Shown: in pieces, positions 56,008-64,000 of the stretch
Layout: the number at the start of each line of letters is the position of its first letter
Position numbering within the stretch: the stretch's first letter is position 1
Assembly: GCA_029432795.1 (NCBI GenBank)
Contig: JARNMJ010000013.1
Span: 24,179 to 88,178 of the forward strand
Length of the DNA stretch: 64,000 nucleotides
Source: Pontiellaceae bacterium B12219
GTDB taxonomy: Bacteria > Verrucomicrobiota > Kiritimatiellia > Kiritimatiellales > Pontiellaceae
Direction of reading: 5' to 3'
Notes under the pieces: generated by a model
Told to the model about the DNA's origin: nothing
Databases searched by the model: none
Seen by the model: the letters and a program-made list of their open reading frames with translations, nothing else
Translations under genes and position numbers: made by a program

Positions 56008-58101
56008 ATGTCTATGAATTTCCTGACTCGTCAAACAACGAAATGTGCTGTCCTCATTCTCTCGATCATCCTCATGTCTGTGTCGGCTTTTGCTGTCGAT
56101 CGTCTTGAAGGGAGTGTCGTGGGTGGAGGCGAACCCATTGCCAACGCTGCGGTCAGCCTGTGGGTGACGACCTCCGATGCGCCCCGAAAGCTTGCGGAAA
56201 CGCAGACAAGCAATGATGGTCGCTTTGAATTTTCGATCGACGGTGACAGTTCGGAAGAGGGCGTGCACTACCTTATCTCTCGGGGCGGCGTGGCGAAGGC
56301 CGGAACCGGGATGGAGCCGAATCCCGCGATCGCGCTGATGGCCACGTTGGGCGTCGAACTCCTGGAACAGGTGACGGTCAATGAGCTTACGACCGTGGCC
56401 TCTGCATTCACTGCGGCGCAGTTTCTGGAAAACGGTACACTGCGCGGTAACGCAACCGGCTTGCGGATCGCTGCCGGCAATGTACCGAATCTGGTGGATC
56501 TCGAAACGGGCGGACTGGGTTCGGTGATCGTGGATGCATTGAACGGGCCGCGGACAACGACGTTGGCCAAATTCAATACGCTTGGAACCCTGCTTACAGC
56601 CTGTATTACGGGAAAACCGGAGGCCTGCGACAAATTCTTCGAGGCTGCTACACCGCCGAGCGGAAGCGCGCCCACCGACACGCTCAGCGCCGTGCACAAT
56701 ATCGCGCGTTTTCCTGCTCACAATGCGAAGAAGATTTTCGGGCTGCTGGACGAGTTCTATCCCGTACCGTCCGGAAAGCGCTACCGCGACGTGGCGTTCA
56801 TTCCTTACCTCTTCTATGCGCCCAGTTCGTGGACTCTTTCGGTGGTCCGGTCCGGCGGCGGTTTCTATGGCGTGGGCGGGGCAGCCATCGACGTCGAGGG
56901 CAATTTCTGGTCGAACAACAACTGGCTGACGGGTTCACAAACCACGATGTATCGGCAGTTCGGCGGCGGTGTCGGGAAAATTGCACCGAACGGGCAGCCG
57001 CTGTCGCCGATGATTACCGGATTCAGTGGCGGCGGGCTCGACAGTCCCGGCTGGGGCATCGCCTTTTCAAAGGATGATAAAGTCTGGCTCTCCAACCTGA
57101 TCGGCCGCACGATTTCCGTATTGGACCGTAAGACCGGCAAACCGCTCTCTCCTGAAGGCGGCTATAACTTCGATGGGAAACTCGGGCAGATGCAGGGCAT
57201 CCTCGTCGCGCCGAACGGTGATGTCTGGACCGTCGACAATGAAAACAATCAGATCGTTCACATACCGGGAGGCGACGTGTCGAAGGGCCGCATTCTCGGC
57301 CGAACAGTGGACGGAAAACCGGTCGATGGAACGCTCCAGGTGAAGGGCCCGTTCGGTATTGCCATCGACCAACAGGACCGGATCTGGATCAGCAACAGCG
57401 GTTCCGACACGGTGACTCGCTTTCCCGCTGGCGACCCCGGCAAGGCCGAAGAGTTCAAAGTCGGTTTCAGCCCGCACGCCATCGCAATCGACAGCCAGGG
57501 TAATGCCTGGGTCGGAAACCTCGTCGGGCATCCGGACACCAAGGAAAAGCTGGCTCTGATCAAACAGAAGCTCCAAGGGAAAGTCGAAGCCATGAAAGGT
57601 TCGATGACGGCCGACGAGCGGGCGGCAAACATGTGGGCCAACCTCTGGGGTATCATCAACGAATATCCCGGCGGTGATGTTTCGATGATCACGCCCGATG
57701 GCACGGTGCACGGCCCCTTTAATGCGGACGGCGCCATCACCGGTCCGTGGGGGATCGCCATTGACGGGAATGACAACGTCTGGGTTGCGAGTTCTACTAG
57801 CAGCTCCGTGACTCAGCTCTGCGGGGTGCGGCCCGAAACCTGTCCTCCGGGCTTGAAAACCGGCGATCCGATTACGCCGCCTGAGGGCTACATCGGCGGA
57901 CTTCAGGTCATTGCGCCCATTGCTCTCGATCCCGCCGGCAACGTCTGGGTTGGCAACGGGTTCCACGATACGAAAGCGGGATTCAGCGAGGTGCCGCCCG
58001 AAGCGCAGTCCACCCAGTTTCCGGCCCATACCATGGTGGTCTTTTTCGGAGTGGCCAAGCCGGTGAAGACCCCCCTGATCGGGCCGGTGCGTGCACCGTA
58101 G
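56008..58101 (+). CDS. Secreted NHL/Vgb-type beta-propeller protein
   Basis: 697 residues. Signal peptide (about 10-30), then a carboxypeptidase-regulatory-like beta-sandwich (about 33-95; A-V-S-L-W-V-T-T-S-D), a helical middle (about 100-260), and a propeller with repeated units such as G-I-A-I-D-Q-Q-D-R-I-W-I-S-N-S-G-S, A-I-A-I-D-S-Q-G-N-A-W-V-G-N and G-I-A-I-D-G-N-D-N-V-W-V-A-S. The repeats resemble NHL and streptogramin lyase propellers. No lyase activity can be claimed. AAGGAG precedes the ATG. It is GC-richer than the cassette upstream. Confidence 0.75.
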   Translation: MSMNFLTRQTTKCAVLILSIILMSVSAFAVDRLEGSVVGGGEPIANAAVSLWVTTSDAPRKLAETQTSNDGRFEFSIDGDSSEEGVHYLISRGGVAKAGTGMEPNPAIALMATLGVELLEQVTVNELTTVASAFTAAQFLENGTLRGNATGLRIAAGNVPNLVDLETGGLGSVIVDALNGPRTTTLAKFNTLGTLLTACITGKPEACDKFFEAATPPSGSAPTDTLSAVHNIARFPAHNAKKIFGLLDEFYPVPSGKRYRDVAFIPYLFYAPSSWTLSVVRSGGGFYGVGGAAIDVEGNFWSNNNWLTGSQTTMYRQFGGGVGKIAPNGQPLSPMITGFSGGGLDSPGWGIAFSKDDKVWLSNLIGRTISVLDRKTGKPLSPEGGYNFDGKLGQMQGILVAPNGDVWTVDNENNQIVHIPGGDVSKGRILGRTVDGKPVDGTLQVKGPFGIAIDQQDRIWISNSGSDTVTRFPAGDPGKAEEFKVGFSPHAIAIDSQGNAWVGNLVGHPDTKEKLALIKQKLQGKVEAMKGSMTADERAANMWANLWGIINEYPGGDVSMITPDGTVHGPFNADGAITGPWGIAIDGNDNVWVASSTSSSVTQLCGVRPETCPPGLKTGDPITPPEGYIGGLQVIAPIALDPAGNVWVGNGFHDTKAGFSEVPPEAQSTQFPAHTMVVFFGVAKPVKTPLIGPVRAP

Positions 58102-58295
58102 GGTCGTCCCGAAATCCAGTAATCGAGTGCTTTTAATCCGCTCATGGAAAATTCCGGCACCGGCGCGAAGGCAGAACCGTCTGCAAAGTGATTGTGGTGT
58201 AAGATATAGATTGGATGTCATGTCCATAAACGGCGTCCCGGGGCGTTGAAGGGGTATGACAAAGCCAATTTCCACTCTCTGGAACATTCCAATGG

Positions 58296-59033
58296 GTGGA
58301 AAACAGCGCCTATACGGACGAATTCAACGGGAATGAATTGGATTCGGAAAAATGGTATGATCATCACCCTCGTTGGAAAGGCCGCCCGCCGGCCAAGTTC
58401 ATGCCCGAAAATGTATCCATGAAAGACGGGTTCCTGCGGCTCACCAACGGCATGCTTCCGGAAACCCAGGGGGACTTTACGATGGGTGGTGCCGCGGTGG
58501 TTTCCAAAACCGCGGAGGCTTTTTACGGCTACTACGAATGCCGGATGAAGGCCTCCAGCATTTCGATGTCTTCGACGTTCTGGATGAGCAACCGCGGCAA
58601 AGAAATTCCAGGCATTGGAAGGATTTCGCAGGAGCTCGATATTCAGGAAACCATTGGGGGCGCGAAGAAAAACAAGCGGTTCCGGACCCGCATGAATTCC
58701 AACACCCATGTCTGGCATAATCAGGAAAGTATTTCCGAGGGCAACCATGCGGAACTGTCACCGGCCACCGACGAGGCGTTCCACGTCTACGGTTGCTGGT
58801 GGGAAAATGCGACTACCGTTCATTTCTATTGCAACGGAAAATACGTCGGGACGGTGCATCCATCCACCCGCTATTCAGCAACGCCGTTTGACAGCCCCAT
58901 GCACATCAACATGGTAACCGAAACCTACAACTGGGAAACGCCCCCGACCCCGGAAGAGATCAACGATCCGGCCATCAACACCACGCTGATCGACTGGGTG
59001 CGGGCCTACACGCTGGTTCCCGCCGAAGGTTGA
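58296..59033 (+). pseudogene. GH16 beta-glycanase, apparently truncated at the 5' end
   Basis: 245 residues of a family 16 laminarinase/agarase-type fold: D-E-F-N-G-N-E-L-D-S-E-K-W at the start, the catalytic Q-E-L-D-I-Q-E motif (E-x-D-x-x-E), and W-W-E-N-A-T-T-V-H-F-Y-C-N-G-K near the end. It would cleave a beta-1,3/1,4-linked algal polysaccharide. There is no signal peptide and only a GTG start. Upstream the same frame stays open (T-F-Q-W-V-E-N-S) to a TGA at 58257, so the true N terminus seems lost. Two palindrome copies (58270, 58287) lie exactly at the broken end. It could be a pseudogene or a cytoplasmic remnant. Confidence 0.7.
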
Positions 59034-59232
59034 CCCGCCGTCGACAGACGGCTCTTTCGGCGCATTTCTGTAAGTAGGGCTTGGAGATCTCAATGTGATG
59101 GGATAAATATTTTGTCCCTTTTCCGCCGATTGAATTCGTGAAATAGAAATGCATTCGTGAAAAGGTCTACTGAAGTACGTTGGTGATATCGGTAGGTCAC
59201 GCGGCCGCCGAGACCGGAAGAAAGGATTACAC

Positions 59233-60150
59233 ATGCCCATAAAAATTCAGGATGGACTCCCCGCTGCGGATGTTTTGAATCAGGAAAATATTTTCGTGAT
59301 GACAGAGTCCCGGGCGGTTGCTCAGGATATCCGGCCTTTGAAGATTGTGATCCTCAATCTGATGCCGATCAAAAAAACAACGGAAGTGCACCTGTTGCGG
59401 CTTCTTTCGAATTCCGCCCTGCAGATTGAAGTTGATCTCATTCGCACGGCCACTTATGAGCCGAAAAACACGGCTCCGGAACATCTGTCGACCTTCTACA
59501 ATACCTTCGATGATATCAAAGGTAAAAAATATGACGGGATGATCATTACCGGTGCACCGGTGGAGACGATGGATTTCGAGCAGGTGCAGTATTGGGATGA
59601 GATTCGTGAAATTCTCGATTGGACAAAGCACCACGTGACCTCGACCCTGCATATCTGCTGGGGTGCACAGGCCGGTCTGTATCACCACTACGGCGTCCCG
59701 AAATACGGGGTGGAAAATAAAATTTCCGGTGTATTTGAGCATACCGTCCGCACCACAACGGAGCCGATTATCCGCGGGTTCGATGATCGGTTTCTTGCGC
59801 CGCATTCCCGGCATACGGAAGTGCGTTGTGAGGATATCGAGCAGGTTGAAGAGCTTAGGATTATCTCTGAATCCGAGGAGGCGGGCATCTATATTGTGCT
59901 GGCGCAGCAGGGCCGGCAGATTTTTGTGACGGGCCATTCTGAATACGATCCGCTTACGCTGAAAGACGAATATGAGCGCGATCTGAAAAAGGGGATGAAT
60001 CCTGTGATTCCCGGCAATTATTTTCCCGACGACGACCCCTCAAAAATGCCGAAGGTCAGTTGGCGTTCACATGCACATCTGCTGTTTGCGAATTGGTTGA
60101 ATTACTATGTGTATCAGATGACGCCTTTCAATCTCGAAGACATCGACTGA
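59233..60150 (+). CDS. metAA: Homoserine O-acetyltransferase, MetA type
   Basis: 305 residues, normal length. It acylates homoserine in methionine synthesis. The nucleophile is Cys142 in [11 protein letters not shown], with His235 and Glu237 in T-G-H-S-E-Y. Residue 111, which sets acyl specificity, is Glu (I-T-G-A-P-V-E); known MetA proteins with Glu111 use acetyl-CoA while Gly111 gives succinyl transfer, so this one should be an acetyltransferase. Upstream (59034-59232) has a small GC-rich hairpin (GGTC...GACC near 59195) but no recognisable SAM riboswitch. Confidence 0.93.
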   Translation: MPIKIQDGLPAADVLNQENIFVMTESRAVAQDIRPLKIVILNLMPIKKTTEVHLLRLLSNSALQIEVDLIRTATYEPKNTAPEHLSTFYNTFDDIKGKKYDGMIITGAPVETMDFEQVQYWDEIREILDWTKHHVTSTLHICWGAQAGLYHHYGVPKYGVENKISGVFEHTVRTTTEPIIRGFDDRFLAPHSRHTEVRCEDIEQVEELRIISESEEAGIYIVLAQQGRQIFVTGHSEYDPLTLKDEYERDLKKGMNPVIPGNYFPDDDPSKMPKVSWRSHAHLLFANWLNYYVYQMTPFNLEDID

Positions 60151-60247
60151 TCGTTTGGTTCCAATTGAGCGTCGGTTACCCATTCCAAGCATTGGAAAAG
60201 TATTGATCTGAAGTTGTGTATTTCATCGGCCCTCCTAAGATGTCCGG

Positions 60248-60841
60248 ATGACGCGACTTTCTTTTGCTCTCATTTTAATTCTGCTGGTCAGTGGGTGTGC
60301 GCTGAAGCCGGACCCCGTTCTGCCGGCTCCGTATGCGCAGGCTCGGGCGGTGGTGTTTGATATTGATGGAACGCTGACGCCGGATGTGAAATCGATTTAT
60401 TCGGTGCGCCCCGATGCGGCAAAAGCCGTTCAACTCTATGCGGACAGGGGGTTCACGGTCATCTATCTGAGTGCCCGAATTAAGCTGTTTCAATCGGGCA
60501 TTCCGGGATGGCTGCAAAAAAATAATTTTCCGGAAGGTCCGATTCATGTGCCGGAAACACGGGCGGATGCCGAAAATCATGCCGCATTTAAAACCCGGAT
60601 TCTGAAAGCCTATCAGAAAAAGGGCTGGATTCTGACTGATGCCTATGGCGATTCGACGACAGATTTTGAGGCCTATCGGTCCGTTGGCATTCCAACGCAG
60701 CATATTTTTGCGCTGCAGCGCAGAGGCGATAGCCTATGCCGGCCGGGAGACTGGAACCGCTGTTTGGAAAACTGGGGTGAGCAGCTTGATTACATTCAGA
60801 AAACAGCCCCTTCTGCGCCGCCGGGGTATCACCCCGAATAG
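60248..60841 (+). CDS. HAD-family phosphatase lipoprotein
   Basis: 197 residues. A lipoprotein signal ends L-V-S-G-C, so it is anchored in the periplasm. The HAD motif 1 is V-F-D-I-D-G-T-L-T, motif 2 is the S in Y-L-S-A-R, and motif 4 is Y-G-D-S-T-T-D. It resembles acid phosphatase class B or lipin/LNS2-type HAD proteins; substrate unknown. A perfect palindrome copy (60183-60197) lies 50 bp upstream. Confidence 0.8.
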   Translation: MTRLSFALILILLVSGCALKPDPVLPAPYAQARAVVFDIDGTLTPDVKSIYSVRPDAAKAVQLYADRGFTVIYLSARIKLFQSGIPGWLQKNNFPEGPIHVPETRADAENHAAFKTRILKAYQKKGWILTDAYGDSTTDFEAYRSVGIPTQHIFALQRRGDSLCRPGDWNRCLENWGEQLDYIQKTAPSAPPGYHPE

Positions 60842-60882
60842 AGCCTGTCTTGATACACCTGTTAACCTGGAGCGCTTGATCA

Positions 60883-62654
60883 ATGAAGATGAGAATTAAA
60901 TGTATATACGGAACTTTATTAGGCGCCTTGCTCAGTCCTGCTCTGATGGCTGCCGAAACTGAGTCGTGGACCTACATCAAGGAAACCCCGGAGCAGCACG
61001 CGGCTAAAATGGAATGGTGGAACGCGGCCCGCTTCGGAATGTTTGTGCACTGGGGCGTTTATTCGGTGACGGGCGGTGAATATAAGGGAAAGATGCCGAC
61101 CAACAGCGCGGAATGGATGATGAACAAAGCGCGGATTCCGATCGCAGCGTATAAAACGGAAAACGTGGATAAGTTCAACCCCTCCGGATTTGATGCCAAA
61201 TCGTTTGTGCTGCTGGCCAAAGAAGCGGGCATGAAATACATCGTGATCACGGCCAAACATCACGACGGTTTTGCGATGTTTCACTCGAAGGCCAGTCCCT
61301 ATAATGTTGTCGATGCCACGCCGTTTAAGCGCGATGTGATGATGGAGCTGGCGGAGGCCTGCCGGGAAGAGGGCATCCGTTTCGGATTCTATTATTCACA
61401 ATGCCAGGATTGGCATCATCCGGGCGGCATCGGGAACACCTGGGATGACTCCCTTGAACGCGTGAGTTTCGATGAATATGTTCGTGAAAAAGCCGTCCCC
61501 GAAGTGCGGCAGCTGCTGACTGAATACGGTCCTATTGCTATTTTCTGGTGGGATACGCCTCGCGATATGAGCCAGGAGGCTTTCGACAGTCTGCATTCCG
61601 TGACGGATCTGCAGCCCGGCATCATCACCAATGATCGTTTGGGCGAGGAGTATGCGGGCGACCATAAAACCTTTGAGCGCAGGATTCCGCGTAAAGCTCC
61701 GCAAGGCGTGGATTGGGAGGTCTGTATGCCGATCAGCGGTAGCTGGGGCTATAAAAATCCGATACGGATTTTAAATCGGTTGAAACCCTGATCCGGAACC
61801 TGGTCGATATCGCGAGCAAAGGCGGGAACTATCTGCTCAATGTGAGCCCCACGGGGGAAGGCACTTTATTGCCGGAGGCCACCGAACGCCTTAAGGCCAT
61901 AGGGCATTGGATGAAAGTGAACAGCGAATCCATTTACGAAACCACGGCCAGTCCTTTCGGTGATCTGGAATGGGGGCGGTGTACAAAGAAAGAATTTGCG
62001 CGCGGCTCCACCTTGTATTTACACGTATTTGATTGGCCATCGGACGGCGAACTGTTTGTGCCGGGCTTGAACAACAAGGTTGAACAGGCGTATCTGATGG
62101 ATGGGTGGAACGCTTTGGAAACCCGGAAAACGGAAGATGGGGTTGTTGTTTCCCTGCCGGAACAGGCCCCCGATGAAATTGCGAGTGTGATCGTTCTGCA
62201 GGTTCATGGCGCATTGGATGTTGAACCGCTTCTTCCCGCTCCCGATAAGGACGGGACATTAGTTTTATTGGCCGATATGGCCTATATTCACAATAACGAA
62301 GGCAGTGAGCAGGCCGTCCTGCGGGAAGGCCGCCACAGCGATCTAGCCTGTATCAGTCGTTGGACGGATGAAGCGGCCTGGGTGGAATGGTCGTTCAGTA
62401 TAGAGCAGCCGGGACATTATGAGATTCTGGCCGAGGTTGCTGTTGAAGAAGATCAATCCCGCTTCCGGATCGGACTGCCTGAGCAGCTTCAATCTGTGAC
62501 CGTTCTTTCCACAGACAGCGCTAAAAACTTCGTGGAAACATCGCTTTGCAACATCACGGTGGAGCGCGCCGGCGAATACACTGTGCAAATGAAACCGGAG
62601 CCGGAAAAATGGACGCCGGTGAATGTACGAAAAATTACGCTGCGCCGGAAATAA
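60883..62654 (+). pseudogene. GH29 alpha-L-fucosidase split by a one-base frameshift
   Basis: Signal peptide (about 6-22), then a GH29 barrel with F-G-M-F-V-H-W-G-V-Y-S, A-K-H-H-D-G-F-A-M-F, F-Y-Y-S and the nucleophile region F-W-W-D-T-P. The first frame runs into a stop at 61791 right after S-W-G-Y-K-N; the second frame carries on with D-T-D-F-K-S-V-E-T-L-I-R-N-L-V-D and G-G-N-Y-L-L-N-V-S-P-T, the usual continuation, up to 62654. Adding one A to the run at 61753-61757 restores S-W-G-Y-K-K-S-D-T-D, so one base is missing. Beta-rich C-terminal domains follow. Either a recent inactivation or a sequencing slip. Confidence 0.88.
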
Positions 62655-62664
62655 GCCCGTTTAG

Positions 62665-63603
62665 ATGGCAGAACTCAATCAGATGGAGAACCCTATGCCT
62701 GCAAAGAATGATCCTATGCAATCAGAACCGTGGCAGCCTATTCCCCAGGAGGCATTTGACTGGTATGATGAATATGCACACGGGGTCATCGACCGCCGGA
62801 CCTATCTGGCACGGCTCGCCACACTGGGGCTTGGGTTGAGCAGCATTCTGCCAGCACTCACGCCGAACTACGCATTGGCGGAGCAGGTTTCGTTCAACGA
62901 TCCGGAAATCAAAGCACAATATGTAAAGTTCGATTCCCCGAAGGGGCATGGCGAAGGACGCGGATATTTGGTCTTCCCCGCGGAGCTTAAAGGAAACGCA
63001 CCGGTGGTTTTGGTGATTCACGAAAACCGCGGCCTTAACCCGTATATCGAAGATGTGGCCCGCCGATTGGCAAAATCCGGATTCATTGCATTTGCGCCGG
63101 ATGCATTGTATCCGCTGGGCGGCTATCCGGGGAACGATGATGAAGGGCGTGCCATGCAGCGGACATTGGACCGGGCAAAAATTGAGCAGGACTTTATTGC
63201 GGCCGCGCGCTTCCTGAAAGGGCACGAACGCAGCAACGGAAAACTCGGGGCTGTCGGGTTCTGTTTTGGCGGCTATACCGTAAATATGCTGGCCGCCGTG
63301 ATGCCCGGTGAGCTCAATGCCGGTGTCCCGTTTTATGGAACTCCGGCTGCAGAGGAACTCCGTTCAACTATCAAAGGGCCGTTGATGATTCAGCTCGCAG
63401 AACTCGATAAGCGCGTGAACGAAAGCTGGCCGGAATATGAAGCGGATCTGAAAGCAAATCAGGTGGAATACACCATGTATATGTATCCCGGTTGCAACCA
63501 CGGCTTCCATAATGATTCAACGGGCCGATACGATGAAGCGAATGCCGAACTGACCTGGGAACGAACATTGGCCTTTTTTAAGCAGCATCTTGTTGAAAAA
63601 TGA
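62665..63603 (+). CDS. Dienelactone-hydrolase-family protein, probably exported
   Basis: 312 residues. An N-terminal D-R-R-T-Y-L-A-R-L-A-T-L-G-L-G-L stretch (about 47-62) resembles a Tat-type signal with twin Arg, though it sits far from the first Met. The alpha/beta-hydrolase core has G-F-C-F-G-G (Cys nucleophile as in dienelactone hydrolases) and C-N-H-G-F-H-N for the catalytic His. The natural substrate is unknown. It follows the fucosidase gene by 10 bp; a shared transcript is likely. Confidence 0.82.
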   Translation: MAELNQMENPMPAKNDPMQSEPWQPIPQEAFDWYDEYAHGVIDRRTYLARLATLGLGLSSILPALTPNYALAEQVSFNDPEIKAQYVKFDSPKGHGEGRGYLVFPAELKGNAPVVLVIHENRGLNPYIEDVARRLAKSGFIAFAPDALYPLGGYPGNDDEGRAMQRTLDRAKIEQDFIAAARFLKGHERSNGKLGAVGFCFGGYTVNMLAAVMPGELNAGVPFYGTPAAEELRSTIKGPLMIQLAELDKRVNESWPEYEADLKANQVEYTMYMYPGCNHGFHNDSTGRYDEANAELTWERTLAFFKQHLVEK

Positions 63604-63710
63604 TTTAACCGCCGCCGTTCCGCCATGTTTCCAATGATTGGCCGGGGTCGAAAAATTTTTACGAATTTGTCGGGTGGGCTAAAAAGATTCTGACCGCTAA
63701 AAAGTACGAT

Positions 63711-63941
63711 ATGAAATTTAAGATTTTAGCAGTCAGTGCTTCCCTGTTGTTTTCCGCTGTGGCGAAACCGGGAGAACCCTATGTTTTGACCGGTCGTGAA
63801 TCATCCATTTTCGGGATTTTCCAGGCCGATATGAAAGCGTATCCGGAACTGTATAACGGCGTGGATGTGAATGAATGTTTTCAGGCCTTCAAAACTCTCA
63901 ATAATCTAGCAGTCTGTCGGACTTATCCATTTCAGATTTAA
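63711..63941 (+). pseudogene. Secreted protein gene cut by an insertion element
   Basis: The first about 65 residues have a signal peptide (M-K-F-K-I-L then hydrophobic to A-V-A) and a short mature part with V-L-T-G-R-E-S-S-I-F-G-I-F-Q-A. After C-F-Q-A-F-K-T-L-N-N the sequence changes abruptly at about 63908, where an element-like end begins, and the frame closes at 63941. The original product cannot be named. Confidence 0.5.
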
Positions 63942-64000
63942 GATATCTGTGATAGACTGGATCAGTCTTAACGGAATATGTCTATGGCTACTCGACTTAA
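63908..64000 (+). mobile_element. Left end of a probable insertion sequence, cut by the window
   Basis: CTAGCAGTCTGTCGGACTTA looks like an IS terminal inverted repeat, starting at a CTAG that could be a target duplication. A new ATG follows at 63978 (M-S-M-A-T-R-L) as a candidate transposase start, open to the window end. The other end is outside, so the family cannot be fixed. Confidence 0.4.

Noticed and set aside
59034..59232. SAM-type riboswitch before metA
   Set aside because: Only a short GC-rich hairpin is visible; none of the SAM riboswitch core patterns I know could be found.
61745..61795. Programmed ribosomal frameshift in the fucosidase gene
   Set aside because: No slippery heptamer with a convincing stimulator is present; a missing base in an A run explains it more simply.

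Overview
The window looks like a chromosomal segment of a Gram-negative bacterium of the PVC group, most probably Kiritimatiellota (Kiritimatiellales, Pontiella-like). This is an inference from gene content: a Planctomycetes/Verrucomicrobia-restricted Minf_1886-type protein, a type II secretion operon with signal-peptide and beta-barrel proteins, GH16/GH29 polysaccharide enzymes, a membrane pyrophosphatase and an origin region with dnaA, dnaN and mnmG. No rRNA gene is present to fix the taxonomy.

Layout. 0.1-12.5 kb holds housekeeping and membrane genes: a PAS protein, an AEC transporter, an SdiA-regulated-type protein, hppA, a family 2 glycosyltransferase, then a metallo-hydrolase / folP / cdaA / cdaR / TPR cluster that includes c-di-AMP synthesis. 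12.7-20.7 kb is the replication-origin neighbourhood: tRNA-Lys, mnmG carrying two perfect parS sites inside its coding sequence, an SDR epimerase, an HNH protein, tRNA-Gln, dnaN, a 770-bp gap with DnaA boxes (candidate oriC) and dnaA. 20.9-25.1 kb holds an M24 peptidase, a Spy-like periplasmic protein, a TonB-like/PA14-like envelope protein, a HIT protein and the Minf_1886-type protein.

25.5-37.6 kb is one nitrogen-acquisition locus: a sigma-54 promoter with exact -24/-12 spacing, urtABCDE, an outer-membrane barrel protein, then ureAB (fused), ureC, ureF, ureG (His-rich), a nickel-permease-like gene and ureD. It moves urea across the envelope, hydrolyses it and assembles the nickel site; ureE is missing. 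37.8-49.2 kb is a complete type II secretion operon (gspD-E-F-G-H-I-J-K-L-M plus a GspC/PilP-like gene).

49.4-64 kb is more accessory: an EF-hand protein, a four-helix-bundle protein, leuS, a compact AT-richer cassette of a HEPN-domain protein, an unknown protein and a SecB-like chaperone, a decayed four-helix-bundle gene, an NHL-type secreted protein, a 5'-truncated GH16 enzyme, metA (acetyltransferase type), a HAD lipoprotein, a frameshifted GH29 fucosidase, a dienelactone-hydrolase-type protein and a gene cut by what looks like an insertion sequence at the right edge.

Two signals stand out. First, a dispersed 15-bp palindrome, TTCCA-N5-TGGAA (mostly TTCCARNNNYTGGAA), occurs at least 20 times by hand count where about 0.06 is expected by chance, between genes and inside genes in all three codon phases. 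Second, the HEPN / unknown / SecB-like trio looks like a toxin-antitoxin-chaperone module with an unrecognised middle component.
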